Positions 9,771 through 18,741 are shown, counted from the stretch's first letter. The stretch: 64,000 nucleotides of DNA from Bacteroidales bacterium (GCA_025454795.1 JALONT010000013.1:1-64000), one strand, 5' to 3'. Numbers and translations: made by a program. The notes: generated from the sequence alone by a model not told the origin.

Positions 9771-9808
9771 TCGATTGACGCTTTTAGGGCTAAAAATTAT
9801 CCTCAATT

Positions 9809-9816
9809 CAAAATTA
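9809..9816 (-). promoter_or_regulatory. candidate -7 element of pyrBI
   Basis: TAATTTTG on the minus strand is a full -7 consensus match, and transcription would begin shortly before the pyrB ATG at 9770. No good TTTG is seen at the right distance, so confidence is limited. Confidence 0.4.
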
Positions 9817-9885
9817 CTTAAGAATTGTTATTGAGTTGTAGTATGTTGATAATTAATTAACAACTTTACGCCATCAGGTATGCCA

Positions 9886-10500
9886 TTATTTAACAAATTG
9901 AAACGTGTATTTCAGTCCTTCAATTCTTGAGAGACGTGACAGTATTTTTTCTGATGATGATTTCCTGAATTGTATCCTGATCCTGCATTCGAGATCAAAG
10001 GTATGGTCAGCCTGAATAACATTCTCCTCCTTCAGTATCTTCATAACATCATTCATGGCAGAATAGGGATAGGTTATATCGTAGGATTCATTTATAATAT
10101 GATCAGTTATTTCTGCATTTAATAGCGCTGACTCTGCGGCTGATTTATATGCATTTATCAGACCGCTTACTCCCAGGAGCGTTCCTCCGAAATATCTTGA
10201 TACAACTATAAGTACATTTGTAAGTCCGAATGATCTGATCTGTCCCAGAATTGGCCGACCGGCTGTTCCTGATGGTTCACCGTCATCATTGGCTCTCCAG
10301 GTCTGCATATCCTTCCCGAGCATATAGGCATAGCAATGATGCCTTGCTTCATGGTGCTCTTTCCTGACCTCTTCTATTATCGCCTTTATCTCCGGTTCTT
10401 CTGAGACCGGGTAAGCGGCAGATATAAATTTGCTGCCTTTATCCTTATACACACCGGAGGAAGCCAGCCTGATGGTCTTATAAGTATCAGCAGATGTCAT
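9886..10500 (-). CDS. YigZ family (IMPACT/UPF0029) protein
   Basis: The protein has the IMPACT N-terminal domain with the diagnostic NDDGEPSGTAGRPIL motif (residues about 67-81) and RYFGGTLLGVSGLINAY shortly after, then the small C-terminal DUF1949-like domain. YigZ proteins are conserved but their biochemical role is unclear; the eukaryotic relative acts on translational control through GCN1. The ORF track opens at a TTG (10539). I choose the ATG at 10500, which gives 204 residues, the usual family length. It diverges from the GroES-like gene. Confidence 0.85.
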   Translation of the reverse strand: MTSADTYKTIRLASSGVYKDKGSKFISAAYPVSEEPEIKAIIEEVRKEHHEARHHCYAYMLGKDMQTWRANDDGEPSGTAGRPILGQIRSFGLTNVLIVVSRYFGGTLLGVSGLINAYKSAAESALLNAEITDHIINESYDITYPYSAMNDVMKILKEENVIQADHTFDLECRIRIQFRKSSSEKILSRLSRIEGLKYTFQFVK

Positions 10501-10561
10501 TATTGTAATGAATTCAGATTCCCGGATTATCTTTTGCAATATTAATTAAAACAGACGACCG

Positions 10562-10594
10562 GTTGACCTTTTATTGCAAAAAATGATACTTTTG
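10562..10594 (+). promoter_or_regulatory. candidate promoter of the GroES-like gene
   Basis: GTTG (10562-10565), 21 bases, then TACTTTTG (10587-10594), a full -7 match 19 bases before the ATG. Confidence 0.45.
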
Positions 10595-10613
10595 CTAAAA
10601 ATGAGGTATTTAT

Positions 10614-10997
10614 ATGAGTGTACTTTTAGATGAAAAAGATCTTCAGAAGTTGATCGTAATAGGCGACAGAATTCTTATTAAACCCAAGATACCTCAGGCA
10701 CAGACCAAAAGCGGGCTTTTTCTACCCCCTGGTGTTAACGAAAATGAAAAGGTTCAAATTGGGTATGTACTGAAAGTTGGTCCGGGGTATCCAATCCCAT
10801 CAGTCAATGATACGGATGAACCCTGGAAAAACCGCACTGATGAACCTAAATATGTTCCGCTCCAGCCTAAAGAGGGTGATCAGGCTGTTTATCTTCAGAA
10901 CAGTGCCATAGAAATTGAGTTCAAAAAGGAAAAATATATTGTTGTGCCGCAATCGGCTATTCTGCTTCTGTTGCGCGACGACGGACTATTTGAATAA
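10614..10997 (+). CDS. stand-alone GroES-like (cpn10 family) protein with roof insertion
   Basis: The 127-residue protein aligns by eye with GroES: IGDRILIKPK opens the barrel, TKSGLFLPPG corresponds to the GroEL-binding mobile loop, GYVLKVGPG follows, and EKYIVVPQSAILLLL closes the barrel. Normal GroES is about 95 residues. The extra length is an insertion of about 28 residues between VGPG and EGDQAVY, at the place of the roof loop. No groEL lies nearby, so this is probably a paralogue of the true co-chaperonin rather than groES itself. Retention of the mobile loop suggests that it may still bind a chaperonin. Its partner is unknown. Confidence 0.8.
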   Translation: MSVLLDEKDLQKLIVIGDRILIKPKIPQAQTKSGLFLPPGVNENEKVQIGYVLKVGPGYPIPSVNDTDEPWKNRTDEPKYVPLQPKEGDQAVYLQNSAIEIEFKKEKYIVVPQSAILLLLRDDGLFE

Positions 10998-11056
10998 AAT
11001 ACCTTGATAATCAAAGTAATATCCTGGAAGGTAAAAAGATTCTTATTGTTGAGTAT

Positions 11057-12232
11057 CTATTCAGGGTAAAAAGAAAAACGTCGGAATTCCTTTTTAAACT
11101 CTTCAATTTCATCCCTCCATCGTTCCTTTTCAATCCTGACAGGGATTCGGTTTAGTAACGACTCTCTCATAAATGAATCCCCTGATAAAATATCAAAGGG
11201 AATGAGATCATTCTCATATTCGTAAGGGGGTGGATTGAATTTCAGAGTTGAAGGCTCCGACGTTTTTATGATTACATCCAGTATTTCAAGAACTGTTCCT
11301 ACAGGAAAAAAGGATAATGGATCAGTAATATGTATCTGTATCCCCCTGCAGGGAATACCGCAGAATTTGTTGAAAGTCGGAATAAAATCGTGCAATCTGA
11401 AAGCACAACCTGGAATATTACGGAGATCAAGAGCATTTTTAAGCTTTACAGTATCAAGAAATGGAGCACCAAAGAGTTCAAATGGTATTGTTGTGCCTCT
11501 CCCTTCTGAAAGATTTAATGCCTCTATGAGCACCATTCCCGGGTACACAATTGCAGTTTGAAGGGTTGGCATATTTGGCGACGGAAGAACCCATGGGAGT
11601 CCTGTTTCGTTATAAAATGAATTTCTGTTCCATCCTTTCATCCGGATGATCGAAAGATCACAAGCCTGATAATAATTTTCTTTAATCCAGAGTGACATTT
11701 CTCCAATCGTCATCCTGTGACAGAGCGGAATAGATGCGCCTCCGACAAATGTAAAAAATTCCTGTTTCAGCACAGGCCCGTCAAAAGGCAATCTTCCAAT
11801 AGGATTGGGACGGTCAAGGATCCATACAGGAATACCTGCCTCACAGCATGCTTCAAGACAGAGTTTTACTGTCCAGATATAAGTGTATAACCTTGCTCCG
11901 ATATCCTGTAGATCTATAAGCAGAACATCAATTTTGTTCAGCATTGAAGGTGTCGGTTTCCGATGTTCTCCATACAGACTAAAAACAGGAATTTTGAAAA
12001 ACGGATGAATATCTCCTTCCCACTCGATCATATTATCCTGTGTCTGTCCAGAAATACCATGCTGGGGACCAAAAATAGCAGTTAGCCTGCAATCATTGCG
12101 GTCATATAATAAATTAGCTATGTGACCAAAAGTTTTCGTTAAGCTGGGAGCATGACATAAGACACCAAGCCTTTTACCCCTGAGCTGAACAGGGAACTCT
12201 TTAAGAATTATTTCAAGCCCGGTATTAACCAT
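11057..12232 (-). CDS. namZ: DUF1343/NamZ-family exo-beta-N-acetylmuramidase
   Basis: NamZ enzymes release terminal N-acetylmuramic acid from peptidoglycan fragments during cell-wall recycling. The family pattern is clear: GKRLGVLCHAPSLT near the start, FGPQHGISGQTQDN, SLYGEHRKPTPSML, DVLLIDLQDIGARLYTY and LSEGRGTTIPFELFGAPF. I choose the ATG at 12232 (391 residues). The ORF-track start at 12295 lies upstream of a perfect -7 element at 12250-12257, and family members begin close to this point. No signal peptide is seen, so activity on imported muropeptides or disaccharides in the cytoplasm is likely. No MurNAc recycling genes are adjacent. Confidence 0.85.
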   Translation of the reverse strand: MVNTGLEIILKEFPVQLRGKRLGVLCHAPSLTKTFGHIANLLYDRNDCRLTAIFGPQHGISGQTQDNMIEWEGDIHPFFKIPVFSLYGEHRKPTPSMLNKIDVLLIDLQDIGARLYTYIWTVKLCLEACCEAGIPVWILDRPNPIGRLPFDGPVLKQEFFTFVGGASIPLCHRMTIGEMSLWIKENYYQACDLSIIRMKGWNRNSFYNETGLPWVLPSPNMPTLQTAIVYPGMVLIEALNLSEGRGTTIPFELFGAPFLDTVKLKNALDLRNIPGCAFRLHDFIPTFNKFCGIPCRGIQIHITDPLSFFPVGTVLEILDVIIKTSEPSTLKFNPPPYEYENDLIPFDILSGDSFMRESLLNRIPVRIEKERWRDEIEEFKKEFRRFSFYPE

Positions 12233-12249
12233 ATACTGAATTAGACAAA

Positions 12250-12257
12250 CAAAGATA
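12250..12257 (-). promoter_or_regulatory. candidate -7 element of namZ
   Basis: TATCTTTG on the minus strand is a full -7 match, placing the transcript start only about 10 bases before the ATG at 12232. No clear -33 element is seen. Confidence 0.35.
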
Positions 12258-12322
12258 TCATTTAACATATTGTTTTGAACCGATACTTTTAACAATTGTT
12301 TATTAAAATGGATATTCTTTCC

Positions 12323-12330
12323 TAAGTTTG
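12323..12330 (+). promoter_or_regulatory. candidate -7 element of the 5'-nucleotidase gene
   Basis: TAAGTTTG is a full -7 match 22 bases before the ATG at 12353. No well-spaced TTTG is seen upstream. Confidence 0.35.
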
Positions 12331-12352
12331 GGACATCAAAATAAAACAGATT

Positions 12353-14122
12353 ATGAGTTACAGATCATTAAAAGCTTTTGTTGTTTTCTTCCTTTCAATT
12401 TTTATTCTTTTTTCATGCAAAGAAACTGGAAAGCATAGGATCAGTATTATTGAGACAACAGACATCCACGGAGTTATCCTTCCTTATGATTTCATCGAAA
12501 AGAGGGACCTGGATGCCTCCCTTGCCGGCGCGGCAACCATAATAAAGGCGCTGAGACAGGAAAAAGATGCTCTGTTTCTTCTGGATGATGGGGATAATCT
12601 GCAGGGTCAGCCGGAAGTATATTATTACAATTTCATTGATACCGTTTCACCACATTTTCTATCAGAGGTGATGAACTGGCTGGAATACGATGCCAGCACT
12701 GTCGGGAATCATGATATTGAAGCTGGTCACTCTGTTTATGACAGGCTGGTAAAAGAATATAATTTCCCGCTTCTTGCAGCGAATGCAGTAAGTATAGAAA
12801 CCGGAAAGCCATATTTTAAGCCATACACAATTATTAAGAAAAATAATATTAGAGTTGCGGTATTCGGGCTCATAACACCTGCGGTACCCACATGGCTTCC
12901 TCAGGAGCTTTATTCAGGAATGAAATTCATGGATATGGTTGAAACAGCAAAACTGTGGATGCCTGAGATACTCAGGGAAAATACGGATCTGGTTGTCGGG
13001 CTCTTTCATTCAGGATGGGACGGGAATAATGAAGATTACAGGCAGATGGGCCAGATGAGTGAAAATGGATCAGCAGCCGTTGCATATTTTGTCCCCGGAT
13101 TTGACATAATCTTTACCGGGCACGATCACCGTCAGGCAAATGAGAAATTCATCAATATAGAAGGAGATACTGTACTGATATTGAATGGGGGAAGCAGATC
13201 AGCAAATATCGCCAGGGCTGATATCACATTCTATTCTGAGAAAACCGGTGGAAAAAGAGAAAAAATAATATCCGGAAGTATTATGGATGTCAGTGATTTT
13301 GAACCGGATCAGGATTTCCTTGAAAGATTTAAATCTCAGGATAATACGATTAATAATTATGTAAACAAAGTCATGGGAGTATCTACTACTTCTGTTTCAT
13401 CAAGGAATTCATATTTTGGCCCATCAGCATTTGTCGATATGGTACATTCAATCCAGCTGGAAATAACCGGTGCTGATGTATCGTTTGCAGCACCTCTCTC
13501 TTTTGATGTCAAAATTGCGGAAGGACCAATAACTGTAGGAGACATGTTCAAACTCTACAGGTTTGAGAACATGCTTTATACTATGTCAATGAAAGGCTAT
13601 GAGATACAGAAGTACCTTGAGTTCTCATACTCAGAATGGTTCAGCACTATGAAGAATCCAGATGATTATCTACTCAGGCTCAGGTTGGGAAAAGACGGAA
13701 AACCATTGCTTACCCAGGGGAAGGTTTGGCTGAAAAACCAGCCATATAATTTTGATTCAGCTGCAGGAATTGACTATATTGTTGATATCAGCAAACCTGA
13801 GGGAAAAAGAGTAAATATTAAATCCTTTTCCGATGGCAGACCTTTTGAAAAAAACAAAACATACAATGTGGCAGTGAACTCATACCGCGGAAATGGGGGA
13901 GGAGGACACTTTAAAGAAGGAGCCGGCATAAATACCAAAGAGCTCCGGTCAAGACTCGTCTCTTCCACAGACAGGGATCTGAGATATTATATTATGAAAT
14001 CCATCGAGTTGAAAAAAACAATAGACCCTGCACCTTTAAATAACTGGAAAATCGTACCGGAAGAATGGGTTAAAGAAGCAGCCCGGAGGGAATATGTCCT
14101 ATTATTCGGATTAAAGGAATGA
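12353..14122 (+). CDS. 5'-nucleotidase / 2',3'-cyclic phosphodiesterase family lipoprotein
   Basis: The 589-residue protein begins with a lipoprotein signal (FFLSIFILFSC, lipidated Cys22) and so is anchored in the envelope. The N-terminal metallophosphatase domain carries the two-metal ligands: TTDIHG near residue 37, DDGDNLQGQ near 79, GNHDIEAGH near 121 and FTGHDHRQ near 260. The C-terminal 5'-nucleotidase domain (from about 335) ends with the substrate-binding NSYRGNGGGGHF segment near 515. Such enzymes dephosphorylate extracellular nucleotides so that nucleosides can be taken up. It stands alone, divergent from namZ. Confidence 0.9.
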   Translation: MSYRSLKAFVVFFLSIFILFSCKETGKHRISIIETTDIHGVILPYDFIEKRDLDASLAGAATIIKALRQEKDALFLLDDGDNLQGQPEVYYYNFIDTVSPHFLSEVMNWLEYDASTVGNHDIEAGHSVYDRLVKEYNFPLLAANAVSIETGKPYFKPYTIIKKNNIRVAVFGLITPAVPTWLPQELYSGMKFMDMVETAKLWMPEILRENTDLVVGLFHSGWDGNNEDYRQMGQMSENGSAAVAYFVPGFDIIFTGHDHRQANEKFINIEGDTVLILNGGSRSANIARADITFYSEKTGGKREKIISGSIMDVSDFEPDQDFLERFKSQDNTINNYVNKVMGVSTTSVSSRNSYFGPSAFVDMVHSIQLEITGADVSFAAPLSFDVKIAEGPITVGDMFKLYRFENMLYTMSMKGYEIQKYLEFSYSEWFSTMKNPDDYLLRLRLGKDGKPLLTQGKVWLKNQPYNFDSAAGIDYIVDISKPEGKRVNIKSFSDGRPFEKNKTYNVAVNSYRGNGGGGHFKEGAGINTKELRSRLVSSTDRDLRYYIMKSIELKKTIDPAPLNNWKIVPEEWVKEAARREYVLLFGLKE

Positions 14123-14276
14123 ATTATGTTCACTGGTTAATTATTTATTGACTTCTTGATGATAGTACAGGCAAAGACCTCGAAAAAGTACCCAACTTAC
14201 TGAAATACAAAAAATATAGTTCATAAATTGGCGTTTTTATTAAAACTACTTTGATCTGTTTTCTTTTCATATAATT

Positions 14277-14906
14277 ATGGCTAAAAGATCCATTCATTCA
14301 CCGGATATAAACAAGCTGCCTTTGGTTGAAGAATTTTTTTCTGTTCAGGGAGAGGGATTTCACTCAGGGAAAGCTGCTTATTTCATCAGGCTCGGTGGGT
14401 GTGATGTTGGATGCAGCTGGTGCGACTCGCGTTTTGCCTGGGATCCTGAACTCCACTCAATGGTTGATACAGATATTATAATTGAACATGCCGTTAACTC
14501 TGGCACAGATTCTGTTGTAGTAACAGGAGGTGAACCCCTTATGTGGAACCTCGACGGGTTATGCAAAGGACTAAAAAAGAATAAGATACGAACATTCATT
14601 GAAACATCAGGTGCATATCCTCTTAGCGGGAAATGGGACTGGATCTGCCTCTCTCCCAAAAAAAATATGCCTCCTGCCGGGAACATTATAATTGAAGCTG
14701 ATGAACTTAAAGTTATCATTGAAGAAAAAAGTGATCTTGAGTGGGCTGAAAAATTCCGGAGAATTGTTTCTGAAAGATGCGTGTTATTTCTTCAGCCTGA
14801 ATGGAGCAGGTTTGATGAGATCATACCTGAAATTGTTAAATACGTTCAGAAGAATCCGGAATGGAGAATCTCCCTCCAGGTTCATAAATATATGCATATC
14901 CCTTAA
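14277..14906 (+). CDS. queE: 7-carboxy-7-deazaguanine synthase
   Basis: QueE is a radical SAM enzyme that converts carboxytetrahydropterin to 7-carboxy-7-deazaguanine on the way to queuosine. The 209-residue protein has the family opening VEEFFSVQGEGFHSGKAAYF and the cluster-binding C-x3-C-x2-C motif in GCDVGCSWCDSR (about residues 41-52). TGGEPLMWN is the SAM-binding GGEP motif and FIETSG follows it. No queC, queD or queF gene lies nearby, so the pathway must be completed elsewhere. The next gene starts four bases after the stop, so the two are probably cotranscribed. Confidence 0.93.
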   Translation: MAKRSIHSPDINKLPLVEEFFSVQGEGFHSGKAAYFIRLGGCDVGCSWCDSRFAWDPELHSMVDTDIIIEHAVNSGTDSVVVTGGEPLMWNLDGLCKGLKKNKIRTFIETSGAYPLSGKWDWICLSPKKNMPPAGNIIIEADELKVIIEEKSDLEWAEKFRRIVSERCVLFLQPEWSRFDEIIPEIVKYVQKNPEWRISLQVHKYMHIP

Positions 14907-14910
14907 TATT

Positions 14911-16845
14911 GTGAAGTATATCATTATCCTCTTGTTTTTAATCACCTCCTGCTCAGCATCAAGGGAAAGCTTTTCGCAGGGATTGCATTCATCCTCCGGC
15001 AAAGCGGTAGATTCATATAATCTAGGTGTTGAATCCTTTGATTATTTCGATTTTAATAAAGCTGAGCTGCATTTTAAAGAAGCACTGGCTCGTGATAGTA
15101 AGTTCTTTGAGGCTTACCTGATGCTGGGAGATCTTTATACAAAACAAAAGAAGTACAGGGATGCTGCAGTAAATTATCTGGCTGCAGTAAATATTGATTC
15201 TGTCTTTTATAAACCTGCTTACCTGTATCTGGCCAATGCAGAGATGTATAGTGAGGATTATCAGAATGCATTGATCCATTATAAAACATACCTTAGGAAT
15301 AAGGAGGGGTCAGCAAAGAACAGGCTGCTCTCAGCCAGGAACATCAAAAATTGTGAATTTGCTATTGAAGCAATTAAGAAACCTGTACCTTTTAATCCAG
15401 TAAGCGTAGGAACTTCAGTAAATACACAGGATGATGAATATTGGCCATCCATTACTGCTGACGGACAAACATTAATGTTTACACGTCAGGTGTACTCAAA
15501 TCATTATGCAACAGCCATAGGTAGTTCCCAGGAAGATTTTTATCTCAGTTTCCTTTCTGAAGACGGATGGGAGAAGGCCCTGCCTGCCGGCGAACCTCTT
15601 AATACTAAAAATAATGAGGGAGCCCAGACATTGTCTTCAAACGGGAAATATATGTATTTTACAGCTTGTGACAAGAGCGGGGGACTAGGTAGTTGCGATA
15701 TCTACTTTTCATCTTTCAGCAATGGTGGCTGGACCGTACCATTTAACCTCGGTTGGCCAGTTAATACAACTGGTTGGGAATCAACACCTTCAGTAAGTGC
15801 CGACGGTAATCTTCTGATATTTTCGAGTAACAGGCCCGGTGGCATAGGAGGGAAAGATCTCTGGTATTCGGCAATGACAAAAAAAGGATTATGGTCGAAC
15901 CCTGTTAATATTGGGAAAACAATAAATACTGATGGTGATGAGATGTCTCCATTCATTCATTTTGATGGAAAAACCTTATACTTTGCTTCTGATGGAAGGC
16001 CTGGTATGGGAGGTCTGGATATTTACATGTCGAGGATGATTGATGATTCCACATGGTCAGAACCTCAAAATCTGGGTTATCCGATTAACACTTCCAGTGA
16101 CGAAATGGGGCTTATTATTGATGCAGCAGGTCAAAAAGCTTATTTTTCTTCAAAACGCGACAATGAAAACGGTAAGGATATATTCTGTTTTATACCTGAT
16201 GAATCATTCCGACCTGATCCGGTTTCGTATCTGAAGGGAAAGGTGGCTGATAGAGTAACCGGAAAGTATCTGAAAGCTGATTATGAATTAATTAACCTTA
16301 CTTCGAATAAGGTTTCTGTGGTGAATACTACTGATGATGAGGGAAATTTCCTGGTCTGCCTTCCTTCAGGTAATAACTATGGAATAAATATTTCGAAGAC
16401 AGGTTATCTGTTCTATTCTGAAAGTTTTATGTTTGAAGGACTGCATTCAGCAGTAGAACCTTTGATAAAAAGAATTAATCTGAGCCCCCTGAATGTTGGA
16501 GAAAAAATGCAGCTTTCTAATGTTTTCTACGAGGTTGATTCATGGGAACTAAAGAAAGAATCTGTTGCTGAACTCAATAATCTTGCTGATCTTCTTGACT
16601 CTACCGGGGATTTGATTGTTGAGATCGGTGGTTATACTGATTCAACAGGAACCGATGGATATAACCTTGCATTGTCCGAAAAGCGAGCCCGTTCTGTCGT
16701 TGACTACCTGGTTTCAAAGGGTATATCTTCAGAGAGATTAAAATATAAGGGATACGGAAATACTTCTCCTATAGGGAATAATATTACTGCTGAAGGCAGA
16801 AAACTGAACAGAAGGACTGAAATGAAGATAATCGGACGCCGATAA
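14911..16845 (+). CDS. OmpA-family lipoprotein with TPR, PD40 propeller and CRD domains (PorE-like)
   Basis: The ORF-track start (14692) lies inside queE. The GTG at 14911 begins a lipoprotein signal (IILLFLITSC, Cys14), giving 644 residues. In order I see TPR repeats (about 35-150), a PD40/WD40-like propeller with repeated DGDEMSPF- and GGLDIYMS-type units (about 165-440), a carboxypeptidase regulatory-like beta domain (about 445-520), and an OmpA peptidoglycan-binding domain (GGYTDSTGTDGYNLALSEKR) at the end. This is the architecture described for PorE of the type IX secretion system, but the phylum has many paralogues of it. No other T9SS gene is present, so a T9SS role is only a possibility. 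Confidence 0.85.
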   Translation: MKYIIILLFLITSCSASRESFSQGLHSSSGKAVDSYNLGVESFDYFDFNKAELHFKEALARDSKFFEAYLMLGDLYTKQKKYRDAAVNYLAAVNIDSVFYKPAYLYLANAEMYSEDYQNALIHYKTYLRNKEGSAKNRLLSARNIKNCEFAIEAIKKPVPFNPVSVGTSVNTQDDEYWPSITADGQTLMFTRQVYSNHYATAIGSSQEDFYLSFLSEDGWEKALPAGEPLNTKNNEGAQTLSSNGKYMYFTACDKSGGLGSCDIYFSSFSNGGWTVPFNLGWPVNTTGWESTPSVSADGNLLIFSSNRPGGIGGKDLWYSAMTKKGLWSNPVNIGKTINTDGDEMSPFIHFDGKTLYFASDGRPGMGGLDIYMSRMIDDSTWSEPQNLGYPINTSSDEMGLIIDAAGQKAYFSSKRDNENGKDIFCFIPDESFRPDPVSYLKGKVADRVTGKYLKADYELINLTSNKVSVVNTTDDEGNFLVCLPSGNNYGINISKTGYLFYSESFMFEGLHSAVEPLIKRINLSPLNVGEKMQLSNVFYEVDSWELKKESVAELNNLADLLDSTGDLIVEIGGYTDSTGTDGYNLALSEKRARSVVDYLVSKGISSERLKYKGYGNTSPIGNNITAEGRKLNRRTEMKIIGRR

Positions 16846-16848
16846 TAA

Positions 16849-16877
16849 AATAGCCGCCAGATAAGATGACGGCTATT
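16849..16877. terminator. bidirectional hairpin terminator
   Basis: AATAGCCG and CGGCTATT form a perfect 8-bp stem around a 13-base loop. It sits between the convergent OmpA lipoprotein and histidine kinase genes. T-rich sequence follows on the plus strand (TCTTTG) and a T-run on the minus strand. Confidence 0.7.
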
Positions 16878-16921
16878 CTTTGCTCAAAATAAAATATTTC
16901 AGACATTGTGTGTTGCGATTA

Positions 16922-17758
16922 TCAGATCGCGATCATGGAATTTAAATATTTATTTAATGAGATATCTGAGCTCCCCGCAATTTTTACCGGGATTGAAAAG
17001 TAAATGCCTGAACCGGTTAATCCGTTGCATTCAATCCATATTGAGCCGCCCAGCATCTGAATAAGCTTCTTGGCCAGGGTTATATTGATGGCTGAACTTG
17101 TATCATTGTATCTCGACAACGATTCATTCAGATCTTCTGTATGAAGAAATTCTTTGCATTTGAAGAAACCCTGGCCTGAATCAAGAACATAGAAGGTTAC
17201 TTTATCATTGCTGAAATTGTAACCGATTTTAATGTAACCCGATTTAGTATTTCTAAAAGCATTATGAAACAGACTGCGGATGACCCTGAACACCCGGTCT
17301 GAATCAATAACTATTTCTGCTGAATCGGTAAAAGTGTTTTCTGTTACTAAAATAACATCCTTGTGGGCCTCCTTCTTTAAGATTTCCCTGAACTCAGAAA
17401 GAAGATCATCAAGGATGGTGTTGAGTTTACGTACTTTAAAATCAGCTTTAGAATTACCCGTTTCTAAGATTGCTGAATCAAGAAAATTATCAAATAGCCC
17501 TAATAACTGCTCACAGGATGCCAGTATCTGATTACTGAATTCCTCACGTTCCGAAGCATTGCACCCTTTATTGTTCATCAGAAATGAAAACGCTACGATT
17601 GCATTCATATGCGTTCTTACTTCATGTGACATTCCTGTTAATATTGTCGGACAGCTTATCATACTCTGTTTTAAAATAATTACATCCTTCTCGTTATTCT
17701 TTTCACCCATGACTTTTTCAGTCCCCTTATCCATAGTATGTATAGTGAGGTTTCCCAT
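16922..17758 (-). CDS. sensorless histidine kinase (HisKA + HATPase)
   Basis: The 278-residue soluble protein has a short N-terminus without a membrane or sensor domain. It is followed by the H-box MSHEVRTHMNAI (His45; the usual proline after RT is His here) and an ATPase domain with an N-box-like SLFHNAFRNTKSGYI, a G1 box LDSGQGFF and a G2 region GSGIYFSIPV. It should autophosphorylate but needs a partner to sense anything. No response regulator is adjacent. It follows the anti-sigma-like TPR gene by 20 bases on the same strand and so appears to be part of the operon that begins with, or just after, the GG-peptide gene. Confidence 0.8.
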   Translation of the reverse strand: MGNLTIHTMDKGTEKVMGEKNNEKDVIILKQSMISCPTILTGMSHEVRTHMNAIVAFSFLMNNKGCNASEREEFSNQILASCEQLLGLFDNFLDSAILETGNSKADFKVRKLNTILDDLLSEFREILKKEAHKDVILVTENTFTDSAEIVIDSDRVFRVIRSLFHNAFRNTKSGYIKIGYNFSNDKVTFYVLDSGQGFFKCKEFLHTEDLNESLSRYNDTSSAINITLAKKLIQMLGGSIWIECNGLTGSGIYFSIPVKIAGSSDISLNKYLNSMIAI

Positions 17759-17778
17759 TCCTGCAATTTCGCAGAAAG

Positions 17779-18528
17779 TTATTTTTTCATTTTTCTAAGG
17801 ATCCTGGCTGCATTCCTGCTGTAAATGCTCTCAGATCTCTTTATTATAACAAGCTGATCTTCAGCTTTTGTCATTTCATTTATGTTCAGATAGCAAAGTG
17901 CGAGATACCACTGAGCATCTTCCAGGTAAAGGTTATCGTTATTACTGATGACTTTTGAAAATGACTGTTCTGCTTCAGGATAATTTCTCTCCTCATAATT
18001 AGAAACACCATATAGCATAGTTGATTCGATAAACTTTGGATCACTTTCCAGAACTTTGCTGAAATAAAGTGCAGCATTATTGTAATCGTGAATGTAAAAA
18101 AATTCAATTGCTGTTGAATAATCTGAATTGATCATTGCCTGCTGCGATCTTGACGAAGATGTTACCTCATAAGTTGTATAAAATCTGTCAAGAATTTCCT
18201 GATTTGACAGATTCCTTCCGTTGTACACATAAAAGCTTCCGGCCAGTATCAGACCGGCAAATACCGCAGCATACTTCATCGGAAGATGTTTACGTCTGTT
18301 CTTAACAGGAACTCTTGCAGATCTCTGTTTTTCAATTTCAGATAGCTTGTTTCGTAATTGAAGAACTTTATGGTTCTTAAGCACCATGTCTGTCCTTTTT
18401 CTTACCTCGACCTCTTTCCGAAGTTTTTCATTGCCTTCCAGCTCCTTCAGGAACCAGTGTTTTTCTGCTTCATTCATCTCACCGGCATTATACCTTTCGA
18501 TAAAATACGAAAAATCAATTGCTTTCAT
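17779..18528 (-). CDS. anti-sigma-factor-like TPR membrane protein
   Basis: The 249-residue protein starts with a cytoplasmic helical region (DFSYFIERYNAGEMNEAE, about 1-55) of the kind found in Bacteroidota anti-sigma and CHAT-associated proteins. A basic stretch and one membrane segment follow (AAVFAGLILAGSFYVY, about 86-101), then TPR repeats outside the membrane (about 130-245, for example AALYFSKVLESDPKF and YPEAEQSFSKVIS). The layout suggests that an extracytoplasmic TPR sensor is coupled to a cytoplasmic sigma-binding tail. An ECF sigma factor lies about 4 kb away in the same cluster. The anti-sigma role is inferred from architecture and neighbourhood. Confidence 0.65.
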   Translation of the reverse strand: MKAIDFSYFIERYNAGEMNEAEKHWFLKELEGNEKLRKEVEVRKRTDMVLKNHKVLQLRNKLSEIEKQRSARVPVKNRRKHLPMKYAAVFAGLILAGSFYVYNGRNLSNQEILDRFYTTYEVTSSSRSQQAMINSDYSTAIEFFYIHDYNNAALYFSKVLESDPKFIESTMLYGVSNYEERNYPEAEQSFSKVISNNDNLYLEDAQWYLALCYLNINEMTKAEDQLVIIKRSESIYSRNAARILRKMKK

Positions 18529-18638
18529 AAATATCTAATTTATATATTTTCTATTCATATAATTATTAATCTGTATGTCTCTGTATATGAGATACATAGC
18601 TCATAAAGAACTTCATATTATGATGTACCTATCAATTC

Positions 18639-18657
18639 CGGACCCTTATCAGGTCCG
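18639..18657. other. hairpin between the GG-peptide gene and the TPR gene
   Basis: CGGACC and GGTCCG form a 6-bp stem with a 7-base loop. It lies about 85 bases after the peptide stop codon, with no T-run. It could attenuate or process a peptide-TPR transcript rather than terminate it fully. The rest of 18529-18741 shows no gene. Confidence 0.35.
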
Positions 18658-18741
18658 TTGATTTGTTATTCCCGTAAAAATCAGAAGAAACGATTCTCCC
18701 TTTCCAATAATGATGATTACAGGTAGAAATAATTTTGGATA

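Noticed and set aside
14692-14910. N-terminal extension of the OmpA lipoprotein frame
   Set aside because: It is inside queE in another frame; the GTG at 14911 starts a perfect lipoprotein signal.
18639-18657. Strong terminator between the peptide and TPR genes
   Set aside because: Only six stem pairs and no T-run on either strand; kept only as a weak hairpin.
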